Shown here piece by piece: positions 24,336 through 33,423 of a stretch of 64,000 nucleotides of DNA. The position numbers were made by a program, and so were the translations under genes. Where the stretch lies: positions 121,517-185,516 of the forward strand of contig JAFZYY010000009.1 in NCBI GenBank assembly GCA_017616015.1. The letters are read 5' to 3'. Source of the DNA: Alphaproteobacteria bacterium (GTDB lineage Bacteria > Pseudomonadota > Alphaproteobacteria > CAAGCB01 > CAG-977). The notes beneath the pieces were generated by a model. That model had not been told where the DNA came from and did no database searches. It saw only the letters and a list, made by a program, of their open reading frames with translations. How positions within the stretch are numbered: the first letter of the stretch is position 1; every line of letters starts with the position of its first letter.

Positions 24336-25654
24336 CTGAATGGAAAGAGGTTAAATTAGGGGATGTGTGCCTTGATGTATCTTATGGATATACAGCTAGC
24401 GCAACATCGGAAAAAATAGGTCCAAAATTTTTAAGGATTACAGATGTTGTTCCTTATTTTATCCACTGGGATGATGTTCCGTATTGTAATATTCCAGAAG
24501 ATTTATTAGAGCGTTATCTTTTAAAGAAAGGCGATATTGTAATTGCAAGAACGGGAGCAACTAGTGGATATAACGCAGTAATAGATAATGACATAAAAGC
24601 AGTTTATGCTTCTTATTTGATTAGATTTAGACCTAATCCTGAAAATGTTTTTAGTTTTTTTATGAAATATGTATTAAAATCAGAAAAATATAAAGATTTT
24701 ATAAAAAGTAACGTATCAGGTTCGGCTCAACCTGGTATTAATGCTCAAGTTTTATCTCAGTTTTCTTTTTCCCTTCCACCTCTTGAAATTCAGCGGAAGA
24801 TTGCGGGGATATTGGGGGCGTTGGACGACAAGATCGAGGTGTTGCGCGAACAAAACAAGACTTTGGAACAAATGGCGCAAGCCGTGTTTCAGTCGTGGTT
24901 TGTCGATTTCGACATCGTCCGCGCCAAAGCCGCCAATATGCCGACCGAAGACATTTGCAAAAAATACCATATCACCCCCGACCTTTGCGCCTTGTTTCCC
25001 GCCACCTTCACCCCCGACAACCTCCCGCTCGGCTGGGAAAAAATTCCTTTTTCTGAAACAATGGACATCATAAGCGGAGGAACGCCAAAAACAACGGAAG
25101 CCTCTTTTTGGAATGGTGAAATTCCTTGGTATTCCGTTGTCGATGCTCCCGCTTCCGTTTATGTGTTAGATACGGAAAAACATATTACGGGATTAGGGCT
25201 GGAAAAATCCCCTTGTTCACTTTTAGAAAAAGATACAGTTATCATTTCGGCAAGAGGAACTGTTGGAAAACTTGCTATAGTAGGAAAACCAATGGCAATG
25301 AATCAATCGTGCTATGGTTTGAAATTTGATTTTCCGTATTACGGCTATTTAATGACAAAGCAAATGCTGGTTTGGCTAAAACAGAATGTTCACGGAGCCG
25401 TTTTTGATACAATAACCAAAGACACATTTAAGACTGTTCAAACGATCAATGTTTCAAGAGATTTAAAAGAAGCTTTTACAAATATTGTGAGTTCGTTTTT
25501 CAATAAAGTATACGAAAACAGCAAACAAATCCGCACGCTGGAACAAACCCGCGACACGCTCTTGCCCAAATTAATGAAAGGCGGAATTGATGTTAATGAC
25601 GTTTGTTTTTTAACATCTTCCATAAACGTAGAGGAAAAACATGAAAAGATTTGA
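24332..25654 (+). CDS. hsdS: Type I restriction-modification specificity subunit HsdS
   Basis: 440 residues with the HsdS plan: target recognition domain 1 (about 1-145), central conserved helices (PPLEIQRKIAGILGALDDKI, TLEQMAQAVFQSWFVDFD), domain 2 (about 235-370) and C-terminal conserved helices (QIRTLEQTRDTLLPKLMKGG). It sets the DNA sequence recognised by HsdM and HsdR. I start at 24332, the ATG that overlaps the previous stop as ATGA; the in-frame ATG at 24317 would overlap more. The two recognition domains are AT-rich while the central conserved part is GC-richer, as expected if recognition domains have been exchanged. The sequence recognised cannot be read from this. Confidence 0.92.
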   Translation: MTEWKEVKLGDVCLDVSYGYTASATSEKIGPKFLRITDVVPYFIHWDDVPYCNIPEDLLERYLLKKGDIVIARTGATSGYNAVIDNDIKAVYASYLIRFRPNPENVFSFFMKYVLKSEKYKDFIKSNVSGSAQPGINAQVLSQFSFSLPPLEIQRKIAGILGALDDKIEVLREQNKTLEQMAQAVFQSWFVDFDIVRAKAANMPTEDICKKYHITPDLCALFPATFTPDNLPLGWEKIPFSETMDIISGGTPKTTEASFWNGEIPWYSVVDAPASVYVLDTEKHITGLGLEKSPCSLLEKDTVIISARGTVGKLAIVGKPMAMNQSCYGLKFDFPYYGYLMTKQMLVWLKQNVHGAVFDTITKDTFKTVQTINVSRDLKEAFTNIVSSFFNKVYENSKQIRTLEQTRDTLLPKLMKGGIDVNDVCFLTSSINVEEKHEKI

Positions 25655-26981
25655 AACAATTAGTGTAAACAATTTGATAGTTAATCCTGAAAATGACAGA
25701 CATGGAGCATTAGGAACTGAGGAAAATGCTATTAATTGGTTGTTACAGAATAAAACCGAAAAGATGAGAGCTTTGGCAAAAGATATCGCTATTACAGGGC
25801 AACTTTTTGAAACACCTTTGGTAAAAGATGAAAGAAAAGAAAAATATGTCGTTTATGATGGCAATCGACGAATTACTTGTTTAAAAATTTTATCGGGTCT
25901 TTGTGATTCTTATGATTTGTTTGATAGAGACTTCTATGTAAAAATTCGAAATGATTATAATTGCTATGATAGATTACCGAAAGAAATAATCTGTGAAGTT
26001 AACACGGAACAAAATGAGATTGACGAAATAATCAGACGCAGACATGCTCCCACAAATTCTGGAGAAATAAAATTAAACTGGGAGCCCTATGAAAAAGAAA
26101 CTTTTTTAATACGAACAGGAAAAAGCGATAAGATCAATTTTGCTAAAGAAATTCAAGACTTGTTGCAAGGTGAAAATTTATTGTCTAATCAAGATAAAAT
26201 TCCTTTAAGCAATTTTAATCGACTGTTTTCCTCAGAAAAGTATCGAAACTTATCCGGCATAAGCATAAAAAACAATAAAATTGAGTTTATTGCAAAAGAA
26301 GATGTTTCGTTAAATGCGTTATCTTATATCGCGCGTTTAATGATTAGCGGAGAAATTTCTTTAAAGGATATATTAAACGATGAATTAAAAATGGAAGTCT
26401 TCGCTTCTCTTCAAAATAAAGGCATTCTACCAACACTTTCAGACAGATTAAAGAGGTCTGTTACATCATCCACAAAAAAGCATTCACAAACGAAAATAAA
26501 ACCACAAAAAATTTCAGGAGAATTAACAAGAGATACTTTGTTAAATAAGTCATTGATTCAACCGAAAAGAAATCAATATTGCACAGCGAAAATTTATAAT
26601 CTTTTTATTGAATTACAGTACGATTTGCTAATTCGAAAACACATAAATGCAATTTCTATTTCTTTTCGCGTGCTTATAGAGTTATTAACACAGGCTTATG
26701 CTAAAAAGCATACAATTATATTTGGAGAAAATGAAAAATTATCAAATAAAATAGGAAGAGTCTTTGATCACATACAATCGCCTAAAAAAGATACTGAAAA
26801 TGTAAAATTCATAAAGAATTTATCTCAAACAAATACTTATTTTTCGATTGGCACATTAAATGGTTTTGTGCATTCGTCAACCAATCTTCCTGTTGCACAA
26901 GATCTTATTAATTTTGCAGATAATTTTGAGAGTTATATGACCTTGATTATAGAGGATTTAAACGAGGGAAAAAATGAATAG
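25641..26981 (+). CDS. ParB-like domain protein, possible defence-module component
   Basis: 446 residues. The N-terminus (ISVNNLIVNPENDRHG, then ALAKDIAITGQLFETPLVK and YVVYDGNRRITCLKIL) fits a ParB/sulfiredoxin-like fold, which can bind CTP or act on DNA. The C-terminal 130 residues are helical (SISFRVLIELLTQAYAKK, LNGFVHSSTNLPVAQDL) and vaguely recall HEPN domains, which I cannot confirm. It overlaps hsdS by 14 bases, with GAGGA before the ATG, and is followed by an SMC-like ATPase. It is not a chromosome-partition ParB by context. Strongly AT-rich, so probably imported. Confidence 0.65.
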   Translation: MKRFETISVNNLIVNPENDRHGALGTEENAINWLLQNKTEKMRALAKDIAITGQLFETPLVKDERKEKYVVYDGNRRITCLKILSGLCDSYDLFDRDFYVKIRNDYNCYDRLPKEIICEVNTEQNEIDEIIRRRHAPTNSGEIKLNWEPYEKETFLIRTGKSDKINFAKEIQDLLQGENLLSNQDKIPLSNFNRLFSSEKYRNLSGISIKNNKIEFIAKEDVSLNALSYIARLMISGEISLKDILNDELKMEVFASLQNKGILPTLSDRLKRSVTSSTKKHSQTKIKPQKISGELTRDTLLNKSLIQPKRNQYCTAKIYNLFIELQYDLLIRKHINAISISFRVLIELLTQAYAKKHTIIFGENEKLSNKIGRVFDHIQSPKKDTENVKFIKNLSQTNTYFSIGTLNGFVHSSTNLPVAQDLINFADNFESYMTLIIEDLNEGKNE

Positions 26982-27033
26982 ACATTCAAGTTGATATAAA
27001 GATTGGTGTAACTAGAATGGAAAAGGAAAAATA

Positions 27034-28743
27034 ATGCTAAATTCTATAAAAATAAATAATGTTAAAGGAATCGGTCATAAGGCGTTTAATCTTGATTTAT
27101 ATCCGAATAAACCGTCAATACTGGTTGCACCGAATGGCTTTGGAAAAAGCTCTTTTGCGATAGCGTTCAAATCATTTAATAATGCAAGAATGATATTAGA
27201 TGATGATGATATTCGCGAGGGTTGCAGTGCATCTGATGCGTCAATAGAAATTGAGCATGACAATAATAAATATGTTATCAATTCTCAGTACAATACATTT
27301 AGCCGAGATTTTTCTTGCTTTGTCATAAATAGTGCCTTATATGCCAAAACTAAAGGACAATATATGGGGAGTTTTATTGGACATAAAGCTCTGCTTGCTA
27401 TTCCGGATATTGAGTTAGAGAATAATGTTCCCAGCAAACCTCATATTAATTATTCAATAGGCGAAAATAGGAAAAAATTTGGTCTTAATGGGAAAATATT
27501 AAATAATATATCTTATCTCATAGATAAGTTTGAATTTATTGATGAATTAAAAAGTAAAAATGTTGATATCTGCGGTTTAAAGAAATGTAGGTCTTATATT
27601 AATCCGATAAATGATATAAAAAATAAAATAAATAATTATGTTGGAAAATCTGATGATATAATATCAAAAATAAATACATGTCTTGTTCAAAGTTTTGCAG
27701 GGATAGAATGCTTAAATAGTATAAAAGAAACTGTTGAAAAATATAGTGAAAACAAAGGAAATATAGGAAAAATCTATCTTGAAAGTATGCAAATTGCTGA
27801 TTTTATGCTTTCTGCAGAATATGTTGCATACTCGGATTGGTGCTCTTATAAAGTAAACAGAAAATACATAGAAGATTTAATAAAAGATTTTGATACAACA
27901 AAAAGTCAAGACTTAATAATTAAAGAACAAGGGAAAAATCCAAAAAAACTATTTATATCTTTTCCTTCAGCAAAAAGAATATCGAATGGGCAGAGAGATA
28001 TTTTAACGTTCATTTCAAAACTATATTGTGCAAGAAGAAAATTAAAGAAAACAAACAATATATTAATTATTGACGAAATATTTGACTATTTGGACGATGC
28101 AAATTTAGTAGCATTTCAGTATTATACAACAAAATTTATAGAAGAATATAAGAAAAATGGAAAGAAATTGTATTGCATACTTCTTACTCATCTTGATCCT
28201 GAGTTTTTTCAGCATTTTTGTTTTAGTAAACATAAATTACAAATTCGATATTTACAAAAAACAGGAATGTGCTCTAGTGAGGTTTTGAATTTAATGAAAA
28301 AGAGAGAAGCCTCTGATGATATTAGTAAATATTTATTTCATTTTCATAATGAAGAAAAAAATATAGAAGGATATAAAAATACGAAATGGTATCAAAAAGT
28401 ATATGATGAAGTATATAAAAAATATCTAAGCGATTCTGAAAAAGGTTTTGACAGTTTGAAAATTTGTTTAGCTGTTCGAATTAAAATAGAAGAATTAGCG
28501 TATAAGATGTTGAAAACAGACGCAGATAAAAAGTTTTTTTTAGAGAAACATGGAACAAAAAATAAACTAGAGTATCTTTCTGAAAAAGGAATGGATTACC
28601 CTGAGACGTGGTCGTTATTAGGTCTAATATACAATGATAACTTACATTGGAAAGAAAATCATGATTTTGAAACACCTTTGAGATCAAAATTATCTAATTT
28701 CGTTATAAGGCATATGATTCAAATACTATTTAAGGATAAATAA
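27034..28743 (+). CDS. SMC/RecF-like AAA ATPase, partner of the ParB-like protein
   Basis: 569 residues. Walker A APNGFGKSSF lies at 32-41, an ABC-type signature ISNGQRDIL near 315 and Walker B NNILIIDEIFDYLDD near 343-357, the order of ABC/SMC-type DNA-linked ATPases. A helical middle section replaces the long coiled coil. The C-terminal 190 residues have no motif I can name. It is 52 bases after the ParB-like gene and should work with it. ATPases of this kind occur in many antiphage systems (OLD, Lamassu, PARIS and others), but I cannot place it in one. Confidence 0.75.
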   Translation: MLNSIKINNVKGIGHKAFNLDLYPNKPSILVAPNGFGKSSFAIAFKSFNNARMILDDDDIREGCSASDASIEIEHDNNKYVINSQYNTFSRDFSCFVINSALYAKTKGQYMGSFIGHKALLAIPDIELENNVPSKPHINYSIGENRKKFGLNGKILNNISYLIDKFEFIDELKSKNVDICGLKKCRSYINPINDIKNKINNYVGKSDDIISKINTCLVQSFAGIECLNSIKETVEKYSENKGNIGKIYLESMQIADFMLSAEYVAYSDWCSYKVNRKYIEDLIKDFDTTKSQDLIIKEQGKNPKKLFISFPSAKRISNGQRDILTFISKLYCARRKLKKTNNILIIDEIFDYLDDANLVAFQYYTTKFIEEYKKNGKKLYCILLTHLDPEFFQHFCFSKHKLQIRYLQKTGMCSSEVLNLMKKREASDDISKYLFHFHNEEKNIEGYKNTKWYQKVYDEVYKKYLSDSEKGFDSLKICLAVRIKIEELAYKMLKTDADKKFFLEKHGTKNKLEYLSEKGMDYPETWSLLGLIYNDNLHWKENHDFETPLRSKLSNFVIRHMIQILFKDK

Positions 28744-28900
28744 AATATGCATTCTATCTCTATCTCGGAAATGTTTTATGAGTTTTGATAAACAGCTTTT
28801 ATAAGTTCAGTTTTTTCCGTTTTATAAAATTGCCGTTGCGTTAAGCCGTTTGGCAGGATACCTTTGTTGATAAGTGTTTTGTTTGGTGGGGATTGTTGTT

Positions 28901-31900
28901 ATGCGCCGGTTTAATGAAGCTTCGTTGGAACAGGTCGTCGTCGAACGGCTGGAGGAAAACGGCTTCACTTACGTTCACGGCGATGATATGGAGCGCGACT
29001 TGTCCGACGTGCTTTTGCGCGAGGACTTGGTCGCTTATCTGAAATCCCGTTATCCCGAATTGACCGGAGCGGAGCGTGCGCGGTTCATAAAAACGCTGGA
29101 TAATTACTCCGCCGGAGCGGGGGCTTTGTATGATTCCAACCGTGAGATTTTCCGGATCATTTCAACCGGCATTATCTTTCATCGCGACGATCCGCAGGAC
29201 AAAGACGTCCTGATCCGCCTGATCGACTATGACACACCTGACGCAAACCTGTTTAAAGTCGTTAATCAATTTACCGTTAAAGGTGCAAGCGAAACGCGCA
29301 TTCCCGATGTTGTCGTTTTCATCAACGGGTTGCCCGTCGTTGTGATGGAGCTGAAAACGCCCGTTAAAGAGGAAATCACGATCGAAGACGCGTTCAAGCA
29401 GCTGACCGTGCGTTACCGCCGCGATATTCCGGAACTTTACAAATACAACGCTTTTATCGTTATTTCGGACGGTGTGAATACGAAAGTCGGTTCCGTCTTC
29501 GCCGACCTGAACAATTTTTACGCTTGGCGCAGTAAAGGAACGGCGGAAGAGGCGGACGGCATCAAAGCTCTTTACACGATGCTGGACGGGCTGTTCAATC
29601 GGGACGCGCTTTTAAACGTTTTGCGCGACTTCATCTATTTCCCCGACAAATCGGACAAGGAATTGAAAATCGTTTGCCGCTATCCGCAATTCTACGCGAC
29701 GAACAGCCTTTACAAAAACATTTTGAAGCACGTTGAAATCGGCGACAACAAAGGCGGCACTTATTTCGGGGCGACGGGGTGCGGCAAGAGCTTTACGATG
29801 CTTTACCTCGCCCGCAAGCTGATGCGTTCGTCCGAATTGAACAATCCGACGATTTTAATCATCTCCGACCGTATCGAATTGGACGGGCAGTTGTCGGGGC
29901 AATTCGTGAACGCCAAGAAATTCATCGGCGACGACTGCATTCTGCAAATCGAAAGCCGCGCTCTGTTAGGGCAAAACTTAAGCGGACGCGTCAGCGGCGG
30001 GCTGTTCCTGACGACCGTTCAGAAATTCACCGAAGACACGGGGCTGTTGAGCGACAGGAAAAACATCATCGTGATTTCGGACGAAGCTCATCGTTCCCAG
30101 ACGAACATTCAAAAGAGCGTCAAAGTTTCGGAAAAAGGCGTGGAGGACAAGTTCGGTTTCGCTTATTTCCTGCGTCAGTCTTTGCCGAACGCGACGTATG
30201 TCGGCTTTACGGGAACGCCGATCGACGCGACTTTGGACGTGTTCGGGGATATTGTTGAAGCCTACACGATGACGCAGGCGGTCAACGACGGCATCACCGT
30301 CCGCATCGTTTATGAGGGGCGCGCGGCAAAGGTCGCCGTCGATAACGAAAAACTGGCTCTGATCGAAAAATATTACGAAGAATGCGAAGAAGCGGGCGCG
30401 AACGAATATCAAATCGAGGAAAGCAAGAAAAAAGCCGCGACGATCAAGTCCGTTCTGGGACACCCCGACCGCTTGAAAGCGATCGCCGGGGACTTTGTCG
30501 CCCACTATGAAGCCCGTGTTTCCGAAGGGGCTACCGTCGCCGGAAAAGCGATGTTCGTTTGCTCCGATCGGGAAATCGCTTATGACTTTTACAAAGATGT
30601 CATCGCTTTGCGTCCCGACTGGGCTGTTGCCAAAGAAGCCGACGAAAACGCCGTCCTGACCGAAGCGGACAAGCGCGACTTGAAGCCGATGGAAAAAATC
30701 AAGCTGGTGATGACGTATAACAAAGACGACGACCCCGCTTTGTTCAATATGCTGAAAAAAGACGATAAGGAAGAATTGGCGCGGCAGTTCAAAAACGATA
30801 AGTCCAACTTTAAAATCGCCATTGTTGTCGATATGTGGTTGACGGGCTTTGATGTGCCGTCTTTGGACACGATGTATATCGACAAGTATGTGCATAAGCA
30901 TACGCTGATCCAGACGATTTCCCGCGTCAACCGCGTCTATGAGGGCAAGGAAAAAGGGCTGGTCGTCGATTATATCGGCATTCAGCGCGCTTTGACCGAA
31001 GCTGTCGGCACTTACGGCACGGGCGGGGAAGGCGGCGCGCCGACCGATAACGGAACTTCCGTTTCTCTGGTCAAAGACGAGTTGGATATTTTAAACAAGA
31101 TGTTCCATTCCTTTGACTCTTCGCGCTACTTTAACGGAAAGAATCGGGAACGGCTGGATTGCCTGAACGATGCCGCGGAATTTGTTTTACAGACGGAAGA
31201 ACTGACAAAACGGTTTATGTGGCACGTCAAGCGGCTGAAAAGCGCGTTCAATCTCTGTCTGATGAGCGAAGAAATCTCGACCGCCGAACGCGATCTGATT
31301 CATTTTTACGTCGCCGTGCGGTCCATCGTCTTTAAAATGACGAAAGGCGATGCGCCCGACATTTCCGAAATGAACGCCCGCGTGCGTCAAATGGTGGAGG
31401 ACGCTCTTGTTTCAAGCGATGTCGAGGACATCTTTAAATTAAGCGAGAAAAATTGCTCCGTCGATTTGTTCAGCGAAGAATATCTGGAACGGGTGCAGGC
31501 GTTGAAGCGTCCGAACACGCGCGTTCAAATTCTGGAACGGCTGCTGAAAAACGCTATTTTCAAATTCCGCGAAGTCAATAAAATCAAAGCCGTCGATTTC
31601 GCCGAGAAGCTGAACGGCATTCTGGAACGCTATAACGACAGGACGGATAAAATCGACCTGAACGAAATCGTTGATGAAATGATCGACTTGATTTACGAAA
31701 TGCAAACGGAGCAGACGTCTTTTGTCGCTTTGGGCATCGACTTTGAGGAAAAGGCGTTTTACGACATTTTGAAAGCCTGCGCCGTTAAATACGGCTTCAC
31801 TTATCCCGAAGACAAAACGATTTTTCTGGCAAAGGAAATCAAACGCCTTGTCAGCGATAAAGCCCGATACGCGAACTGGTCGCAAAAAGCAAGCATCAAA

Positions 31901-32026
31901 GCCGCTTTGCAAGCCGACCTGATCGTGTTGCTGGACGAAAACGGCTATCCGCCCGAACCGCAGGACGAAGTGTACCAAAACGTTATCGAACAAGCCGAGA
32001 ACTTCAAGAAATATCAGGCAGCGTAA
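28901..32026 (+). CDS. hsdR: Type I restriction endonuclease subunit HsdR
   Basis: About 1041 residues. The N-terminal nuclease has PDVVVFINGLPVVVMELK (D..E-x-K, about 134-152). Two RecA-like motor domains follow: Walker A GATGCGKSF (about 289), the ISDEAHRSQ box (about 393), FTGTPID, and the late IQTISRVNRVYEGK motif. It translocates DNA and cuts at unmethylated sites when joined to HsdM and HsdS. I start at ATG 28901, with GGTGGGG upstream; an upstream in-frame start at 28874 is less likely. It is separated from the ATPase gene by a gap of 157 bases, so it may have its own promoter. Confidence 0.95.
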   Translation: MRRFNEASLEQVVVERLEENGFTYVHGDDMERDLSDVLLREDLVAYLKSRYPELTGAERARFIKTLDNYSAGAGALYDSNREIFRIISTGIIFHRDDPQDKDVLIRLIDYDTPDANLFKVVNQFTVKGASETRIPDVVVFINGLPVVVMELKTPVKEEITIEDAFKQLTVRYRRDIPELYKYNAFIVISDGVNTKVGSVFADLNNFYAWRSKGTAEEADGIKALYTMLDGLFNRDALLNVLRDFIYFPDKSDKELKIVCRYPQFYATNSLYKNILKHVEIGDNKGGTYFGATGCGKSFTMLYLARKLMRSSELNNPTILIISDRIELDGQLSGQFVNAKKFIGDDCILQIESRALLGQNLSGRVSGGLFLTTVQKFTEDTGLLSDRKNIIVISDEAHRSQTNIQKSVKVSEKGVEDKFGFAYFLRQSLPNATYVGFTGTPIDATLDVFGDIVEAYTMTQAVNDGITVRIVYEGRAAKVAVDNEKLALIEKYYEECEEAGANEYQIEESKKKAATIKSVLGHPDRLKAIAGDFVAHYEARVSEGATVAGKAMFVCSDREIAYDFYKDVIALRPDWAVAKEADENAVLTEADKRDLKPMEKIKLVMTYNKDDDPALFNMLKKDDKEELARQFKNDKSNFKIAIVVDMWLTGFDVPSLDTMYIDKYVHKHTLIQTISRVNRVYEGKEKGLVVDYIGIQRALTEAVGTYGTGGEGGAPTDNGTSVSLVKDELDILNKMFHSFDSSRYFNGKNRERLDCLNDAAEFVLQTEELTKRFMWHVKRLKSAFNLCLMSEEISTAERDLIHFYVAVRSIVFKMTKGDAPDISEMNARVRQMVEDALVSSDVEDIFKLSEKNCSVDLFSEEYLERVQALKRPNTRVQILERLLKNAIFKFREVNKIKAVDFAEKLNGILERYNDRTDKIDLNEIVDEMIDLIYEMQTEQTSFVALGIDFEEKAFYDILKACAVKYGFTYPEDKTIFLAKEIKRLVSDKARYANWSQKASIKAALQADLIVLLDENGYPPEPQDEVYQNVIEQAENFKKYQAA

Positions 32027-32042
32027 TTTGGACGTTATAAAA

Positions 32043-32066
32043 ACAGGGCGGATTACTCCGCCCTGT
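32043..32066. terminator. Bidirectional terminator after hsdR, overlapping the HTH gene end
   Basis: ACAGGGCGGA and TCCGCCCTGT form a perfect 10-bp stem with loop TTAC. The stop codon of the minus-strand HTH gene lies inside it. Confidence 0.7.
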
Positions 32067-32283
32067 CTGTTGATACGTTTTTGTTGATCCACTCGTCCAA
32101 ATCGGCTTTGCGGTATCGGACGATTTTCCCCAATTTGATAAACGGCAAGCCGTATCGGTTCGTCATTCGCCAAACGGCAAGCGTGTTGATTTTCACGCCG
32201 ATATAAACGGCTGCGTCTCGCGGTGTCATCAATCCGGCAGGCGTGAAGTTGCAGGCTTCTTTAATCGGTGTTGCTTCTCTCAT
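32053..32283 (-). CDS. Excisionase-like helix-turn-helix protein
   Basis: 76 residues. LMTPRDAAVYIGVKINTLAVWR is a MerR-like winged helix-turn-helix, followed by the wing LPFIKLGKIVRYRKADLDEWI, the layout of AlpA/Xis-type small proteins. These bend DNA near attachment sites to direct excision or regulate nearby genes. I start at 32283, with GGGAG seven bases upstream; the TTG at 32301 is less likely. It lies 370 bases from the 3' end of tRNA-Leu, where an excisionase of an integrated element is expected, although the integrase here is broken. Confidence 0.82.
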   Translation of the reverse strand: MREATPIKEACNFTPAGLMTPRDAAVYIGVKINTLAVWRMTNRYGLPFIKLGKIVRYRKADLDEWINKNVSTDRAE

Positions 32284-32544
32284 ATTTTTTCTCCCGAACA
32301 AAAAGGAGAAAACGGCAAAAAACGCATTTCTCCTTTTGTTCCGATTTAAAGGTTGGAAATGCGAGCAAAAAATTTTGGTCGTTGCTGAAAAGCATATTTA
32401 TTAAAGCAAATTCATCGGCTTGAATCAACATCTCCGATGTTTGCCGATGATTGTTTGTGATTGATGATGATGTCGGACTTGAAAAACGCGCCCGATTCAT
32501 TGATAATCATTCTTGTTCATTGGCAGGAACAAAACGGAAATACG

Positions 32545-32566
32545 GCGGTGCCCCAGCGGTGCCCCA
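32545..32566 (-). repeat. Tandem 11-bp repeat related to the tRNA-Leu 3' end
   Basis: GCGGTGCCCCA occurs twice head to tail. Its core GGTGCCCC equals the sequence at the 3' end of the tRNA-Leu gene 85 bases away (ATGGTGCCCCTG as read on the plus strand). This may mark a used or secondary attachment core. Confidence 0.4.
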
Positions 32567-32615
32567 CGGCGTCTTGAAAGGATAGAAAAAGGGAAGGCGG
32601 ATAAAAGCGGGCAAT

Positions 32616-32643
32616 AAAAAAAGCCCTGATTTCTCAAGGCTTT
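32616..32643 (-). terminator. Terminator after tRNA-Leu
   Basis: On the minus strand AAAGCC pairs with GGCTTT over an AT-rich loop and is followed by a T run. It lies directly after the tRNA CCA end. Confidence 0.6.
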
Positions 32644-32649
32644 ATTTTA

Positions 32650-32736
32650 TGGTGCCCCTGACCTGAATCGAACAGGTACGTCCGAAAGGACAACAGATTT
32701 TGAGTCTGTCGCGTCTACCAGTTCCGCCACAGGGGC
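32650..32736 (-). tRNA. tRNA-Leu(CAA)
   Basis: On the minus strand the acceptor GCCCCTG pairs with CAGGGGC, followed by A and an encoded CCA. The anticodon arm ACAGA-CTCAAAA-TCTGT gives anticodon CAA. A long variable arm (class II tRNA) and TTCGATTC in the T arm are present. 87 bases including CCA. Its 3' end faces the accessory island, a classic integration target. Confidence 0.95.
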
Positions 32737-32883
32737 TCTCAAAACAGAAAGCAATATAGCTGATTTTTCGTTTCTGTCAATCATTAAAATCACTTATTTG
32801 AAAAAACGCGATTTCTTTGTGGAAAGTTCTGCCGGATAAGGCTAAGTTTTATCCGGAATCTTTAATCGCCAAGGTGTGCTGCA

Positions 32884-33423
32884 ATGATTTTCTGGGGCTA
32901 TTTTTTCACGATAATCAACTATGTGTGTTATTGCGTCAGCCGTTTTTTGAAAACAAAGCAGCAAATGTTGTTGCTTGATTTAATTTCTAAAGTTTTTACG
33001 ATCTTGGGGCTATATTGTTTGGGGTCAATGACGGGCGTATGGGCTTTCGTTTTAATGTTTGTCTGGCTGATCGTCGCGAATGTCAAAGAAAAGTACAATA
33101 AAAAATGGATATTCGGCTTTGTTTTGTTTCAAGGTTTGTATTGTTTCGTTCTGGTTTATACGTATGCGGGAATCTCGTCGTTTCTTGTGTTTTTGAATTC
33201 TTCCATCTACCTTTTTTGCGTTTGGTGGCTGTCTCCGCAAAAGATACGTTTTATAGGCGGTTTTAACAGCTTTCTTTATCTGGCCTATCAGATCAGCATT
33301 AAAAACTGGGCCGGCTTAATTGAGATTTTTGTGATTGTCAGCAATTTTGCGGCGTTCTTTAAAAATAAAGAAGGCGGAGCCGATCAAGCTCCGCCCGATA
33401 AAGAAAACGTGTCTGCCGACTAA
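32884..33423 (+). CDS. YgjV-like inner membrane protein
   Basis: 179 residues, almost entirely hydrophobic, with about five or six membrane helices. The opening (WGYFFTIINYVCYCVSRF), a Lys-rich loop and the repeated short helices match the Imp-YgjV family of unknown function. The C-terminus is charged. It converges on parE, and the two stop codons overlap (33420-33423). Confidence 0.65.
   Translation: MIFWGYFFTIINYVCYCVSRFLKTKQQMLLLDLISKVFTILGLYCLGSMTGVWAFVLMFVWLIVANVKEKYNKKWIFGFVLFQGLYCFVLVYTYAGISSFLVFLNSSIYLFCVWWLSPQKIRFIGGFNSFLYLAYQISIKNWAGLIEIFVIVSNFAAFFKNKEGGADQAPPDKENVSAD

Larger units (their letters stand above)
14555..32649. mobile_element. Accessory genomic island beside tRNA-Leu, degenerate integrative element
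   Basis: A block of accessory genes lies between housekeeping-type genes and the 3' end of tRNA-Leu(CAA). It has a recombinase C-terminal remnant, a relaxase-like fragment, an excisionase-like HTH next to the tRNA, and two restriction-modification systems. Some cargo (15257-18367 and 23146-28743) is much more AT-rich than hsdM and hsdR. No intact integrase or conjugation machinery is seen, so it looks fixed. The exact left edge is uncertain: I saw no copy of the tRNA 3' end there. Confidence 0.55.
32284..32649. other. Intergenic region at the tRNA-proximal island end
   Basis: 366 bases without a gene I can support. It holds an 11-bp inverted repeat (AAAAGGAGAAA at 32301-32311 and its complement at 32327-32337) just upstream of the HTH gene, two tandem copies of GCGGTGCCCCA (32545-32566) and the tRNA terminator. 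A short open stretch on the minus strand (ending in PYFRFVPANEQE) may be the residue of a deleted gene. Confidence 0.5.

Noticed and set aside
25641..26981. Chromosome or plasmid partition ParB
   Set aside because: There is no ParA partner or parS-like site, and the body after the N-terminus does not have a ParB helix-turn-helix layout.
29978..30901. 307-residue minus-strand ORF inside hsdR
   Set aside because: It lies wholly within the clear HsdR motor domains and has the His/Arg/Phe-rich composition of an antisense shadow.
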